The notes under the pieces were generated by a model. The model was not told the DNA's origin, made no database searches, and saw nothing but the letters and a program-made list of their open reading frames with translations. The translations under genes and the position numbers were made by a program. Shown in pieces: positions 43,282-52,508 of a stretch of 64,000 bases of DNA. The stretch comes from Paenibacillus soyae. GTDB taxonomy: Bacteria > Bacillota > Bacilli > Paenibacillales > Paenibacillaceae. The stretch's first letter is position 1. Each line of letters starts with the position of its first letter. Where the stretch lies: positions 1 through 64,000 of the forward strand of contig NZ_JANIPJ010000027.1 of the NCBI RefSeq assembly GCF_024623455.1. Direction: 5' to 3'.

Positions 43282-43911
43282 ATGAGCAAACTGGTTATCT
43301 GTGACCATCCCTTAATTCAGCACAAATTGACGTTTATTCGGAATAAAGAGACGAATACGAAAGATTTCCGCGAGCTGGTGGATGAAGTTGCAACGTTGAT
43401 GGCTTACGAAATTACGCGGGACATTCCGCTGGACACGATCCAGGTGGAGACGCCCGTCGCCGTGACCGACGCGAAGATCGTGTCGGGCCGCATGCTCGGC
43501 CTCATTCCGATCCTGCGCGCGGGACTCGGCATGGTGGACGGCATCTTGAAGCTGATCCCATCGGCGAAGGTCGGCCATATCGGGCTCGCCCGCGACCATG
43601 AGACGCTGCAGCCCAAGGAATATTACATTAATCTGCCGACGGACGCGCCGAATCGGCTTCTGATCGTCATCGATCCGATGCTGGCGACGGGGGGCTCGGC
43701 GATTGCTGCCATCTCCTCGCTTAAGAACCGGAACTGCGACCAGATCAAGCTGATGTGCCTGATCGCCGCGCCGGAAGGCGTGAAGGCGGTGCAGGAAGCG
43801 CACCCGGACGTGGATATCTATATCGCCGCGCTGGACGAGCGTCTGAACGAGAAGGGCTACATCGTCCCTGGCCTCGGCGACGCCGGCGACCGCATGTTCG
43901 GCACGAACTGA
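43282..43911 (+). CDS. upp: Uracil phosphoribosyltransferase
   Basis: 209 residues. Converts uracil and PRPP to UMP in pyrimidine salvage. The PRPP loop is VIDPMLATGGSAIAAI and the uracil region lies near KGYIVPGLGDAGDRMFGTN at the C-terminus. GGGAGG lies before the ATG. An extended -10 TGCTATAAT (43187-43195) gives a leader of about 80 nt; I saw no clear attenuator in it. The intergenic element copy 2 follows the stop. Confidence 0.97.
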   Translation: MSKLVICDHPLIQHKLTFIRNKETNTKDFRELVDEVATLMAYEITRDIPLDTIQVETPVAVTDAKIVSGRMLGLIPILRAGLGMVDGILKLIPSAKVGHIGLARDHETLQPKEYYINLPTDAPNRLLIVIDPMLATGGSAIAAISSLKNRNCDQIKLMCLIAAPEGVKAVQEAHPDVDIYIAALDERLNEKGYIVPGLGDAGDRMFGTN

Positions 43912-43933
43912 GTTTCGGTCTAAATATAATGAT

Positions 43934-44103
43934 AGTTCAAAAAGTTTGTCTTTCAGCACCGAGAAGATTGGATGAAGCCGAGAACTGAGGAGCGGAGCGT
44001 AGCAGCGCTACGTGAGCACCGGAAGTTCCGGCTGAATTCAATATTCGATGTCGGGAATCTCCCTGGAGGAGCTTCGTGATCAAAGACATACTTTTTGAAC
44101 AAC
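43934..44103 (+). repeat. Inverted-repeat-bounded intergenic element, copy 2
   Basis: About 170 bp from AGTTCAAAAAGTTTGTCTTT to AAAGACATACTTTTTGAACA, complementary ends of 20 bp with two mismatches. Inside are CGTAGC-AGC-GCTACG and CCGGAA-G-TTCCGG. Similar to 47277-47442 along its whole length and related to 11109-11456. Non-coding; it sits between upp and wecB. Confidence 0.88.
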
Positions 44104-44125
44104 CTTTTAGTGGGAGTGGAATGTT

Positions 44126-45274
44126 TTGTCGAAATTAAAGGTAATGACGATATTTGGCACCCGTCCGGAAGCCGTAAAGATGGCGCCGCTCGTGCTTGAG
44201 CTCCAAAGACGAGATGACAAAATTCAATCGATCGTGTGCGTTACGGCCCAGCATCGCCAGATGCTCGACCAAGTGCTCGACTTCTTCGAGATCAAACCGA
44301 ATTACGACCTCAACGTCATGAAAGAACGCCAGACGCTGACGGAGACGACGGTTCGCGTGCTGGAAGGACTGGAGCCCGTGCTGGCGGAAGCGAAGCCGGA
44401 CATCGTGCTTGTTCACGGCGACACGCAGACGACGTTCCTCGCGAGCTACGCCGCGTTCCTGAAGCAGATCAAGGTCGGGCACGTAGAAGCGGGGCTCCGC
44501 ACCTGGAACAAGATGTCCCCGTACCCGGAGGAGATGAACCGTCAGCTCGCCGGCGTTCTCTCGGATATCCATTTCGCGCCGACGGAATGGTCCGCGAACA
44601 ATCTGCGCAAGGAGAACAAGTCCGAAGATTCGATCTACATTACGGGCAACACGGCTACCGACGTGTTCCAATACACGGTAGACGAGTCGTTCGCGCATCC
44701 CGTGCTGGAGTGGGCGAGGGGCAAACGGATGATCCTGATGACGGCGCATCGCAGGGAGGCGCTCGGCGAGCCGCACCGCAACATCTTCCGCGCGGTCAAG
44801 CGCATCGCCGACGAGCACGAGGATGTCGTCATCGTCTACGCGGTCCATCCGAATCCTGCGGTAAGAGAGCCGGCTAACGAGATTCTCGGTGACCACCCGC
44901 GCATTCGTCTAATCGAGCCGCTCGACGTGTTCGAATTCCATAACTTCTATCCGCATGCGTACATGATTATGACGGACTCCGGTGGACTGCAAGAAGAGGC
45001 GCCTTCGTTCGGCGTGCCGACATTGGTGCTGCGAGACACGACGGAGCGTCCGGAAGGCATCGAAGCCGGCACGCTGGAGCTGGTGGGTACGGACGAAGAG
45101 ACCGTATATAGCAGAGCGAAGGCTCTTCTGAACGACTCCGCCCTATATTGTCGAATGAGCCAGTCGGCTAATCCTTATGGCGACGGACGGGCTTCCGAGC
45201 GGATCGTTGACGCCATTCTCCATCATTTTGGCCGAAATGCGCAGCGTCCCGACACGTTCACACAACGTTCATAG
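44126..45274 (+). CDS. wecB: UDP-N-acetylglucosamine 2-epimerase (non-hydrolysing)
   Basis: 382 residues. Interconverts UDP-GlcNAc and UDP-ManNAc, the precursor for teichoic-acid linkage units and ManNAc-containing wall polymers. The start MTIFGTRPEAVKMAPLVLEL and TDSGGLQEEAPSFGVPTLVL, VEAGLRTWNKMSPYPEEMNR are typical (GT-B-like fold). The start is TTG with GGGAGTGGA upstream. Also called mnaA. Position between upp and the atp operon is usual in Bacillales. Confidence 0.96.
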   Translation: MSKLKVMTIFGTRPEAVKMAPLVLELQRRDDKIQSIVCVTAQHRQMLDQVLDFFEIKPNYDLNVMKERQTLTETTVRVLEGLEPVLAEAKPDIVLVHGDTQTTFLASYAAFLKQIKVGHVEAGLRTWNKMSPYPEEMNRQLAGVLSDIHFAPTEWSANNLRKENKSEDSIYITGNTATDVFQYTVDESFAHPVLEWARGKRMILMTAHRREALGEPHRNIFRAVKRIADEHEDVVIVYAVHPNPAVREPANEILGDHPRIRLIEPLDVFEFHNFYPHAYMIMTDSGGLQEEAPSFGVPTLVLRDTTERPEGIEAGTLELVGTDEETVYSRAKALLNDSALYCRMSQSANPYGDGRASERIVDAILHHFGRNAQRPDTFTQRS

Positions 45275-45406
45275 TTTGGCTCCAGCGGGCGTATAAAGCC
45301 GGAATGTACAGCATACAGTGGCACTGTACGGTTTTAAGTGGTCAGAAATCCTTGTTTTATAAGGGTTTTCCCCCCTTTGTTCACGCAATGTTTGCCGTTT
45401 AATCAA

Positions 45407-45436
45407 TTGACAAACCTTGCGCCGCTTGGATAAAAT
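45407..45436 (+). promoter_or_regulatory. Sigma-A promoter of ATP synthase operon
   Basis: TTGACA (45407-45412), 18-nt spacer, TAAAAT (45431-45436). The first gene starts 30 bp downstream. Confidence 0.8.
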
Positions 45437-45465
45437 AAATGAGGATTGACAGGGGTTGGGACAAT

Positions 45466-45702
45466 ATGAATGAGAAGCGCAATGATGACAATCCATGGAA
45501 GGCCGCGGCTCTTATGGGCGGGCTTGGCATCGATGTCGGGATTTGTATATTCTTGGGGTATTGGCTCGGCTCGCTCGCCGGAGAACGGTTCGGCGATCCG
45601 AAGTCCTGGATGCTTTCCGGGCTGCTTGTCGGTCTGGCTGTCGGCATTCTTTCAGCCATTCTGATTGTCAGGAAGGTGATGAGGAAGACCGATGGTAGAT
45701 AA
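45466..45702 (+). CDS. atpZ: AtpZ-like small membrane protein of ATP synthase operon
   Basis: 78 residues from the ATG at 45466 (MNEKRNDDNPWKAA). Two helices, AAALMGGLGIDVGICIFLGY and SWMLSGLLVGLAVGILSAIL, match the AtpZ/AtpI family. AtpZ with AtpI has been linked to Mg2+/Ca2+ handling and to ATP-synthase assembly. A TTG at 45439 is in frame but lies too near the promoter. It overlaps the atpI start by 11 bases. Confidence 0.88.
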   Translation: MNEKRNDDNPWKAAALMGGLGIDVGICIFLGYWLGSLAGERFGDPKSWMLSGLLVGLAVGILSAILIVRKVMRKTDGR

Positions 45703-46054
45703 TATTTTCAAAACGGCGATGCGTTGGGCGCTTATCTTTGCGGCTGCCTGCCTGCTGCTCTGGGTCATTATGCCGGAGTGGAAGAGCGTATGCGCTGGTC
45801 TACTGCTGGGCGTGTTCGCGAGCTTCTTGAATGCGCTTATGCTGAGACGCAGAGTGGAGATTGTAGGACAAGCCGCAGGCGGCAACCGCCGCATGGGGAT
45901 GGGACTCGGCAGCCGCATCGCGATGGTGCTGCTCGTTGCCATGGTCGCCTACAAGAATCCCGAAACGTTCAACCTGCCGGCTACGCTTGCGGCAAGTATG
46001 GTGATGCCGTTTTTCACGCTGGTATCCGCTTTTCTACACCATAAACGCCATTAA
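45692..46054 (+). CDS. atpI: ATP synthase subunit I
   Basis: 120 residues, four predicted helices (AMRWALIFAAACLLLWVIMP, VCAGLLLGVFASFLNALMLR and two more). AtpI assists assembly of the c-ring. The start lies within the end of atpZ, so translation is coupled. It is the weakest-conserved gene of the operon; length is normal. Confidence 0.92.
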   Translation: MVDNIFKTAMRWALIFAAACLLLWVIMPEWKSVCAGLLLGVFASFLNALMLRRRVEIVGQAAGGNRRMGMGLGSRIAMVLLVAMVAYKNPETFNLPATLAASMVMPFFTLVSAFLHHKRH

Positions 46055-46079
46055 CATGTGAAAGGGGTGAAATTGTTAC

Positions 46080-46847
46080 ATGCATGAATTTCCCATAACG
46101 AAATTGGGTGGCTTTAACATCGATTTGTCCACGTGGGGAGCTATCATCATCTCCGCGATCATCACCTTTCTGCTCGCGCGTCTAGCCGTTCGGAATTTGT
46201 CCGTGCACAACCCGGGCAAGCTGCAGAACTTCATGGAGTGGGTTGTCGAGTTCGTCCACACGACGATCGCGAGCACGATGCCGCTCGAGAAGGTTAAGCG
46301 TTACATTTCGCTCGGCCTGACGCTGATTATCTTCATCTTCGTGTCCAACATGCTTGGTTTGCCATTCGGTATCGTGTTCGATTTCCACCACGAGAACGAA
46401 TTCCTCGGCATTACGAAGGAAGTACTTGAGCAACATCACGGAGCCGTTCACATGGCATTCTGGAAATCGCCGACTGCCGACCTTGCGGTTACGGCCGGTC
46501 TTGCGATAACGGTGATCTTCCTGGTCCACTACCTGGGCCTGAAAGAAAACACGAAGCACTACATCAAACACTATGTGGAACCATTCCCGGTGTTCTTGCC
46601 GCTTAACATCATCAAGGAGATTTCGAAACCGGTTACGCTGGCTCTTCGTCTCTACGCGAACATCTTCGCGGGCGAGGTCCTGATCTCCACGATTCTGATG
46701 CTGGGCTGGGTCGGTATTCCGTTCCTGGCGGTGTGGCAGGGCTTCAGTATTTTCGTAGGCGCCATCCAGGCGTTCCTGTTCACAATCCTTACAATGGTGT
46801 ACATCTCGCAAGCGACGATTCATCATCACGAGGAAGAAGCTCATTAA
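46080..46847 (+). CDS. atpB: ATP synthase F0 subunit a
   Basis: 255 residues, polytopic. The essential Arg lies in VTLALRLYANIFAGEVLIST, which faces the c-ring Glu during proton transfer. The C-terminal helix QAFLFTILTMVYISQATIHH is canonical. GTGAAAGGGGTG lies upstream of the ATG. Confidence 0.97.
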   Translation: MHEFPITKLGGFNIDLSTWGAIIISAIITFLLARLAVRNLSVHNPGKLQNFMEWVVEFVHTTIASTMPLEKVKRYISLGLTLIIFIFVSNMLGLPFGIVFDFHHENEFLGITKEVLEQHHGAVHMAFWKSPTADLAVTAGLAITVIFLVHYLGLKENTKHYIKHYVEPFPVFLPLNIIKEISKPVTLALRLYANIFAGEVLISTILMLGWVGIPFLAVWQGFSIFVGAIQAFLFTILTMVYISQATIHHHEEEAH

Positions 46848-46955
46848 TGTTTGGTTTAAGCCCCGTCTGAGGGTCGGGATCGATTACTTGCGCGGGATTA
46901 GTTATAAACAAGCACCACAACAAATCTAAAACCTATTTTCGAGGAGGATTTTTAA

Positions 46956-47174
46956 ATGGATTACGGAGTTTTGGCAGCAGCACTAGCAGTTGGTTTGGGC
47001 GCACTTGGCGCTGGTATCGGTAACGGTATGATCGTAAGCAAAACAATCGAAGGTATCGCTCGTCAGCCTGAGCTTCAAGGCAAGCTTCAAACAACAATGT
47101 TTATCGGCGTTGGTATCGTCGAAGTCGTGCCGATCATCGGCGTAGTTATCGGCTTCCTAGCGTTCTTCGGCTAA
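46956..47174 (+). CDS. atpE: ATP synthase F0 subunit c
   Basis: 72 residues, two-helix hairpin. Helix 1 has the Gly-rich LAVGLGALGAGIGNGMIV packing motif, the polar loop is ARQPELQ, and helix 2 carries the proton-binding Glu in GVGIVEVVPIIGVV. No Na+-type motif is evident. GAGGAGG precedes the ATG. The 300-bp gap to atpF, unusual inside this operon, holds an intergenic hairpin element. Confidence 0.98.
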   Translation: MDYGVLAAALAVGLGALGAGIGNGMIVSKTIEGIARQPELQGKLQTTMFIGVGIVEVVPIIGVVIGFLAFFG

Positions 47175-47276
47175 TAAACGAAACACAAGCCATTGGCGGG
47201 GAAGGCCTAGCCCTCTTCGCCTTCGTTATGAATACGAAAACATTTCGAAATGAATGTAAATAAATCTTCAAATAAG

Positions 47277-47442
47277 GTTCAAAAATCCCGGTTTTCAGCA
47301 CCGAGAAGGTTGAGTGAAGCTAGAAAATGAGGATCGGAGCGTAGCAGCGCTACGTGAGAACCGGAAGTTTCGGCTGAACTCAAGATTCGATGCCGAGTAT
47401 GCTTCATGAATAACTTCGTGATCAAAATCGGGCTTTTTGAAC
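47277..47442 (+). repeat. Inverted-repeat-bounded element, copy 3, inside atp operon
   Basis: About 166 bp from GGTTCAAAAATCCCGGTTTT to AAAATCGGGCTTTTTGAACT. The outer 20 bases are complementary with a few mismatches. The interior matches copy 2 (43934-44103), including GGAGCGTAGCAGCGCTACGT. It lies between atpE and atpF and would be carried in the operon mRNA. Confidence 0.88.
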
Positions 47443-47476
47443 TACCTCTATAAAGTTGGTAGGAAGGAGTGGCACA

Positions 47477-47959
47477 ATGGATTTTGTATGGGAATCGACG
47501 GTATTCGCGATCGCGGCGTTTCTGATCTTGTACTGGCTGTTGAACAAATACGCTTTTGGCCCGTTGTTCTCGATCATGGAGCAGCGCAGACAGCTGATCC
47601 AACAGCAGATGAGCACGGCGGAGACTAGCCGCAAAGCAGCAGAGACATCGATGGAAGAGCAGAAGGCGGCGCTCGAGCAAGCGCGCAAAGAAGCTTACGC
47701 CATTATCGAGCAAGCAAGAACGACTAGCACGAAGCAAGCGGACGAAATCGTTCAATCCGCTAGAAACGAAGCGTCCCGCCTGAAGGACGACGCTTTGAAG
47801 GATATCGAAAGCGAAAAGAACAAAGCGATCGCAGCGCTCCGCACAGAGGTTGGCGGCATCTCCGTCCAAATCGCTTCCAAGATCATCGAGAAGCAAGTGG
47901 ACGAGAAATCGCAAGAGCAGCTGGTTGATCAATACCTGAAAGAGGTAGGAAGCAAATGA
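47477..47959 (+). CDS. atpF: ATP synthase F0 subunit b
   Basis: 160 residues from the ATG at 47477 with AAGGAG upstream; an in-frame TTG at 47456 lies at the edge of the repeat element. One N-terminal helix (STVFAIAAFLILYWLLNKYA) and a long charged coiled coil form the peripheral stalk. It overlaps atpH by four bases. Confidence 0.96.
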   Translation: MDFVWESTVFAIAAFLILYWLLNKYAFGPLFSIMEQRRQLIQQQMSTAETSRKAAETSMEEQKAALEQARKEAYAIIEQARTTSTKQADEIVQSARNEASRLKDDALKDIESEKNKAIAALRTEVGGISVQIASKIIEKQVDEKSQEQLVDQYLKEVGSK

Positions 47960-48504
47960 GCCGCGACACGGTAGTAGCGAAGCGCTACGCAAAAGCCTTG
48001 TTCGAGCTTGCTTCCGGCGAAGGTCTCGTTTCGGAAGTGGAAGGCCAGCTGAAGCTGATCTCCGAAGCCCTGAACCAAGACCCGCAAATCGGGAAATTTC
48101 TTTCCTTGCCTAGCGTTGCTCCGGCATCCAAGATCGACGTGCTGAAATCGGCATTCGGCGACAAAGTGTCGGGACTCGTACTGGACACGCTGAAGGTTCT
48201 CGTATCGCGCGGCCGTCAAGAGCTGATCGGCGACGTATACGAAGCCTACACGAAAATCGCGGGAGACGTGCTGGGTCAAGCGCATGCGACGGTATACACC
48301 GCGCAGAAGCTGTCCGACGCCGAGCTCGCGGGAGTAGCGGAGCAATTCGGAAGCATCACGGGCAAGAAAATCATTGCACAGCAAATTGTCGAGCCAGCGC
48401 TGCTTGGCGGCATTCAAGTCCGCATCGGCGACCGTCTGTACGACGGAAGCTTGTCCGGCAAGCTGGAACGTTTACAAAAATCCTTAAATTCCAAAGCACT
48501 GTAG
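47956..48504 (+). CDS. atpH: ATP synthase F1 subunit delta
   Basis: 182 residues. N-terminal helical bundle RDTVVAKRYAKALFELASGE and C-terminal KLERLQKSLNSKAL are typical. It joins the peripheral stalk to the F1 head. Its ATG overlaps the atpF stop (ATGA). Confidence 0.95.
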   Translation: MSRDTVVAKRYAKALFELASGEGLVSEVEGQLKLISEALNQDPQIGKFLSLPSVAPASKIDVLKSAFGDKVSGLVLDTLKVLVSRGRQELIGDVYEAYTKIAGDVLGQAHATVYTAQKLSDAELAGVAEQFGSITGKKIIAQQIVEPALLGGIQVRIGDRLYDGSLSGKLERLQKSLNSKAL

Positions 48505-48519
48505 ATAGGGGTGAACGAA

Positions 48520-50025
48520 TTGAGTATCAGACCTGATGAAATCAGCACGCTGATTAAACAACAGATCGAACAATATAAATCCGAGATTCAAGTCGTAGAC
48601 GTCGGCACGGTCATCAACGTCGGTGACGGTATCGCTCGCGTACACGGCCTTGAGAACGCGATGCAAGGCGAGCTGCTCGAATTCGCGAACGGTGTTGTCG
48701 GCATGGCGCTCAACCTCGAGGAAAGCAACGTAGGTGTCGTTATCCTCGGTCCTTACACGGACATTCGCGAAGGCGACCAAGTGAAACGCACGGGCCGCAT
48801 CATGGAAGTACCTGTTGGCGACGAGCTTCTGGGCCGCGTCGTTAACCCGCTGGGCCAGCCGGTTGACGGCAAAGGTCCGACTAACACGACTCAAACTCGT
48901 CCGGTTGAATCCCCGGCTCCTGGCGTTATCGACCGTAAATCGGTTCACGAGCCAATGCAGACGGGTATCAAAGCCATCGACGCGATGGTGCCAATCGGCC
49001 GCGGACAACGCGAGCTGATCATCGGCGACCGTCAAACAGGTAAAACGGCGATCGCGATCGACGCGATCATCAACCAAAAAGGCAACGGCGTAAAATGTAT
49101 TTACGTCGCAATCGGCCAAAAGCAATCCACGGTAGCCAACGTTGTGGAAACCCTTCGCCGCCACGGCGCGATGGAATACACAATCGTCGTAACGGCGAGC
49201 GCTTCCGAGCCAGCTCCGCTGTTGTTCTTGGCTCCTTACGCGGGCGTATCCATGGCCGAGTACTTCATGTACAAAGGCGAGCACGTCCTGATCGTATACG
49301 ACGACTTGTCGAAGCAAGCCGCGGCATACCGCGAATTGTCCTTGCTTCTCCGCCGTCCTCCGGGCCGCGAGGCTTATCCGGGCGACGTATTCTACCTGCA
49401 TTCCCGCTTGCTGGAGCGCGCGGCTAAGCTGAGCGACAAGCTCGGCGGCGGCTCCATCACAGCTCTGCCGTTCATCGAGACGCAAGCATCCGACGTATCG
49501 GCGTACATCCCTACGAACGTGATCTCGATCACGGACGGTCAGATCTTCCTCGAGTCCGACCTGTTCTACTCCGGCCAACGTCCGGCGGTTAACGTCGGTA
49601 TCTCCGTATCCCGCGTAGGCGGTTCCGCGCAGATCAAAGCGATGAAGAAGGTTGCCGGCACGCTCCGTCTGGACCTTGCGGCATACCGCGAGCTTCAAGC
49701 GTTCGCTCAGTTCGGCTCCGACCTCGACAAGTCGACTCAGGCTCGTCTGAACCGCGGCGCGCGCACAATGGAAATCCTGAAGCAGGGCGTTAACATGCCG
49801 ATGCCGGTCGAGAAGCAAGTCATCTCGATCTACACAGCGGTTAAAGGCCACCTGGACGACGTGGCGATCGAGAAGATCGGCCGCTTCGAGAAGGAGTTCC
49901 TGGCGTTCCTGGATTCCAACCATCCGGAAATCGGCGCTTCCATCCGCGACACCAAAGACTTGGTAGCGGACAACGAGAAAGCTCTCGTGGCAGCGATCCA
50001 AACATTCAAGAAAAGCTTCGCCTAA
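48520..50025 (+). CDS. atpA: ATP synthase F1 subunit alpha
   Basis: 501 residues from the TTG at 48520 (MSIRPDEISTLIK), which matches family N-termini and has AGGGGTGA upstream; a GTG at 48511 lies in that site. Walker A is GDRQTGKTAIA and the alpha signature PAVNVGISVSRVGGSAQ. Non-catalytic nucleotide-binding subunit. Confidence 0.98.
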   Translation: MSIRPDEISTLIKQQIEQYKSEIQVVDVGTVINVGDGIARVHGLENAMQGELLEFANGVVGMALNLEESNVGVVILGPYTDIREGDQVKRTGRIMEVPVGDELLGRVVNPLGQPVDGKGPTNTTQTRPVESPAPGVIDRKSVHEPMQTGIKAIDAMVPIGRGQRELIIGDRQTGKTAIAIDAIINQKGNGVKCIYVAIGQKQSTVANVVETLRRHGAMEYTIVVTASASEPAPLLFLAPYAGVSMAEYFMYKGEHVLIVYDDLSKQAAAYRELSLLLRRPPGREAYPGDVFYLHSRLLERAAKLSDKLGGGSITALPFIETQASDVSAYIPTNVISITDGQIFLESDLFYSGQRPAVNVGISVSRVGGSAQIKAMKKVAGTLRLDLAAYRELQAFAQFGSDLDKSTQARLNRGARTMEILKQGVNMPMPVEKQVISIYTAVKGHLDDVAIEKIGRFEKEFLAFLDSNHPEIGASIRDTKDLVADNEKALVAAIQTFKKSFA

Positions 50026-50136
50026 GATCGAGAGAAGCGCAGGGCGGCGTTAGGCCGTCCCGCTGAATCTATCGAATGGGCTGCAGAATAGACTTCCTAC
50101 GCTCGGCGCCACCGTCCGGGCGTAGACCCTTACCAC

Positions 50137-50156
50137 GCCCCGAATCGCTTCGGGGC
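50137..50156 (+). other. Intercistronic stem-loop between atpA and atpG
   Basis: GCCCCGAA pairs perfectly with TTCGGGGC over a four-base loop. No T-run follows; likely an mRNA processing or stability element. Confidence 0.5.
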
Positions 50157-50178
50157 ACTCGAAGGCGGGTGAAACGAA

Positions 50179-51039
50179 ATGGCAAAAGGCATGCGCGATA
50201 TTAAACGCGAGATCAAAAGCAAACAGAACATGAAGCAGATCACGAAAGCGATGGAGATGGTTGCCGCATCGAAGCTTAGAAGAGCGCAAGAGGCGGCGAC
50301 GCAATCCCGTCCTTACGCGGATAAGCTGAAAGAGGTAGTCGCGAGCATCGCGGCGGGCACCAAGGATGTCAAGCATCCGATGCTGGAATCCCGTCCGATC
50401 AAGAAGACCGGGTATCTGGTTATTACCTCCGATCGTGGTCTAGCTGGCGGTTACAATGCGAACGTCTTGCGCAAAGTGACGCAAACCATCAAGGAAAAGC
50501 ATAAATCCGCGGACGAGTACGCTCTGTTCGTTATCGGACGCAAAGGCCGCGATTACTTCAAGCGCCGCAACATGCCGATCATCGAAGAAGTGATCGGACT
50601 GTCGGATTCTCCGCAGTTCGCCGACATCAAGTCGGTCGCTTCCGCCGCCGTGAAGATGTTCTCGGAGGGCGCCTATGACGAGCTTTACCTGGTCTACAAC
50701 AAGTTCGTAAACGCGATTACCCAAATTCCATCGGAAATCCGCTTGCTGCCTCTCGAGGAAATCAGCGGAGGAACATCGGTAGCGTCTTACGAATACGAGC
50801 CGTCGCCGGAAGGCGTGCTGGAGGTGCTTCTGCCGAAGTACGCGGAAACGCTGATCTACAGCGCCGTGCTTGACGGCAAGGCTTCCGAATTCGGCGCGCG
50901 TATGACGGCCATGGGCAGCGCGACGAAGAACGCCACGAAGATGATCAACCAATTGACGCTCACATACAACCGGGCGCGTCAAGCGGCGATCACGCAAGAG
51001 ATTACCGAGATCGTTGCGGGTGCTAACGCACAATCGTAA
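50179..51039 (+). CDS. atpG: ATP synthase F1 subunit gamma
   Basis: 286 residues. The rotor stalk's N-terminal helix MRDIKREIKSKQNMKQITKA and C-terminal helix NRARQAAITQEITEIVAGAN are conserved. It sits between alpha and beta genes in the usual order. Confidence 0.98.
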   Translation: MAKGMRDIKREIKSKQNMKQITKAMEMVAASKLRRAQEAATQSRPYADKLKEVVASIAAGTKDVKHPMLESRPIKKTGYLVITSDRGLAGGYNANVLRKVTQTIKEKHKSADEYALFVIGRKGRDYFKRRNMPIIEEVIGLSDSPQFADIKSVASAAVKMFSEGAYDELYLVYNKFVNAITQIPSEIRLLPLEEISGGTSVASYEYEPSPEGVLEVLLPKYAETLIYSAVLDGKASEFGARMTAMGSATKNATKMINQLTLTYNRARQAAITQEITEIVAGANAQS

Positions 51040-51080
51040 TTTCATATTCAGCATATAAGAAGGAAGCAGGAGGGAAAGCA

Positions 51081-52484
51081 ATGAAAAAAGGACGCGTTGT
51101 ATCCGTCATGGGTCCAGTCGTCGACTTGGAGTTCGAACGCGGCAATCTGCCGGAGATTCTGAACGCCGTCAAGATCGACCAGAAGGCCACAAACGGCGGT
51201 GTCGACATTAACCTTACGCTTGAAGTTGCCGTTCACCTTGGCGACAACATGGTGCGCGCAATCGCGATGAGCACGACGGACGGTCTGGTTCGCGGCATGG
51301 AGGCCGTTGATACTGGAGCTCCTATCACAATCCCTGTCGGCGCTCCGACGCTTGGTCGCGTATTCAACGTACTGGGCGAGCCAATCGACGAAGCTGGCGA
51401 CGTAACATCCGAAGTGAATCTTCCGATTCACCGTTCCGCTCCGGCGTTCGACGAATTGTCGACGCAAGCGGAAATCCTGGAAACAGGAATTAAAGTTATC
51501 GACTTGCTCGCGCCATACACCAAAGGCGGCAAAATCGGCCTGTTCGGCGGCGCCGGCGTAGGTAAGACGGTAACGATCCAAGAGCTGATCAACAACATCG
51601 CTCAGGAGCATGGCGGTATCTCCGTATTCGCCGGCGTAGGCGAGCGTACGCGCGAAGGTAACGACTTGTACCACGAGATGAAAGACTCCGGCGTACTTAG
51701 CAAAACCGCGATGGTATTCGGTCAGATGAACGAACCGCCGGGCGCGCGCGCGCGCGTTGCTTTGACGGGTCTGACAATGGCTGAATTCTTCCGCGACGAA
51801 GAAGGCCGCGACGTTCTTCTGTTCGTCGACAACATCTTCCGCTTCACGCAAGCGGGCTCCGAGGTTTCGGCCCTTCTGGGACGTATGCCTTCCGCGGTAG
51901 GTTACCAGCCGACGCTGGCAACCGAGATGGGTCAGCTTCAAGAGCGTATCACTTCCACGAAGAAAGGCTCCGTTACATCGATCCAGGCGATCTACGTTCC
52001 TGCGGACGACTACACGGATCCGGCTCCTGCTACGGCGTTTGCTCACCTTGACGCAACGACGAACCTTGAGCGTAAAATTTCCGAGATGGGTATCTTCCCT
52101 GCGGTTGACCCGCTGGCGTCCTCTTCTCGTATCCTGTCGCCTGAGGTTCTGGGTGAAGAGCACTACAACGTAGCTCAAGGCGTGAAGAAAATTCTTCAGC
52201 GCTACAAAGAGCTTCAAGATATTATCGCGATCCTCGGTATGGACGAGCTGAGCGAAGAAGACAAAGTAACGGTTGGCCGCGCGCGCCGCATCCAGCTGTT
52301 CCTGTCCCAACCGTTCCACGTAGCCGAGCCTTTCACAGGCAACAAAGGTATCTATGTTCCTGTTAAGGAATCCGTTCGCAGCTTCAAGGAAATTCTCGAA
52401 GGCAAATACGATCATCTTCCGGAAGAAGCATTCCGTTACGTAGGAGTCATCGAAGACGCCGTGAAGAAAGCCGAAACGCTTTAA
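51081..52484 (+). CDS. atpD: ATP synthase F1 subunit beta
   Basis: 467 residues, catalytic subunit. Walker A GGAGVGKTVTIQEL, catalytic Glu region GVGERTREGNDLY and the DELSEED loop (DELSEEDK) are intact. AGGAGG-like sequence lies upstream of the ATG. Confidence 0.99.
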   Translation: MKKGRVVSVMGPVVDLEFERGNLPEILNAVKIDQKATNGGVDINLTLEVAVHLGDNMVRAIAMSTTDGLVRGMEAVDTGAPITIPVGAPTLGRVFNVLGEPIDEAGDVTSEVNLPIHRSAPAFDELSTQAEILETGIKVIDLLAPYTKGGKIGLFGGAGVGKTVTIQELINNIAQEHGGISVFAGVGERTREGNDLYHEMKDSGVLSKTAMVFGQMNEPPGARARVALTGLTMAEFFRDEEGRDVLLFVDNIFRFTQAGSEVSALLGRMPSAVGYQPTLATEMGQLQERITSTKKGSVTSIQAIYVPADDYTDPAPATAFAHLDATTNLERKISEMGIFPAVDPLASSSRILSPEVLGEEHYNVAQGVKKILQRYKELQDIIAILGMDELSEEDKVTVGRARRIQLFLSQPFHVAEPFTGNKGIYVPVKESVRSFKEILEGKYDHLPEEAFRYVGVIEDAVKKAETL

Positions 52485-52508
52485 TAGCGGAAGGCGGGAG
52501 GAATCCAC

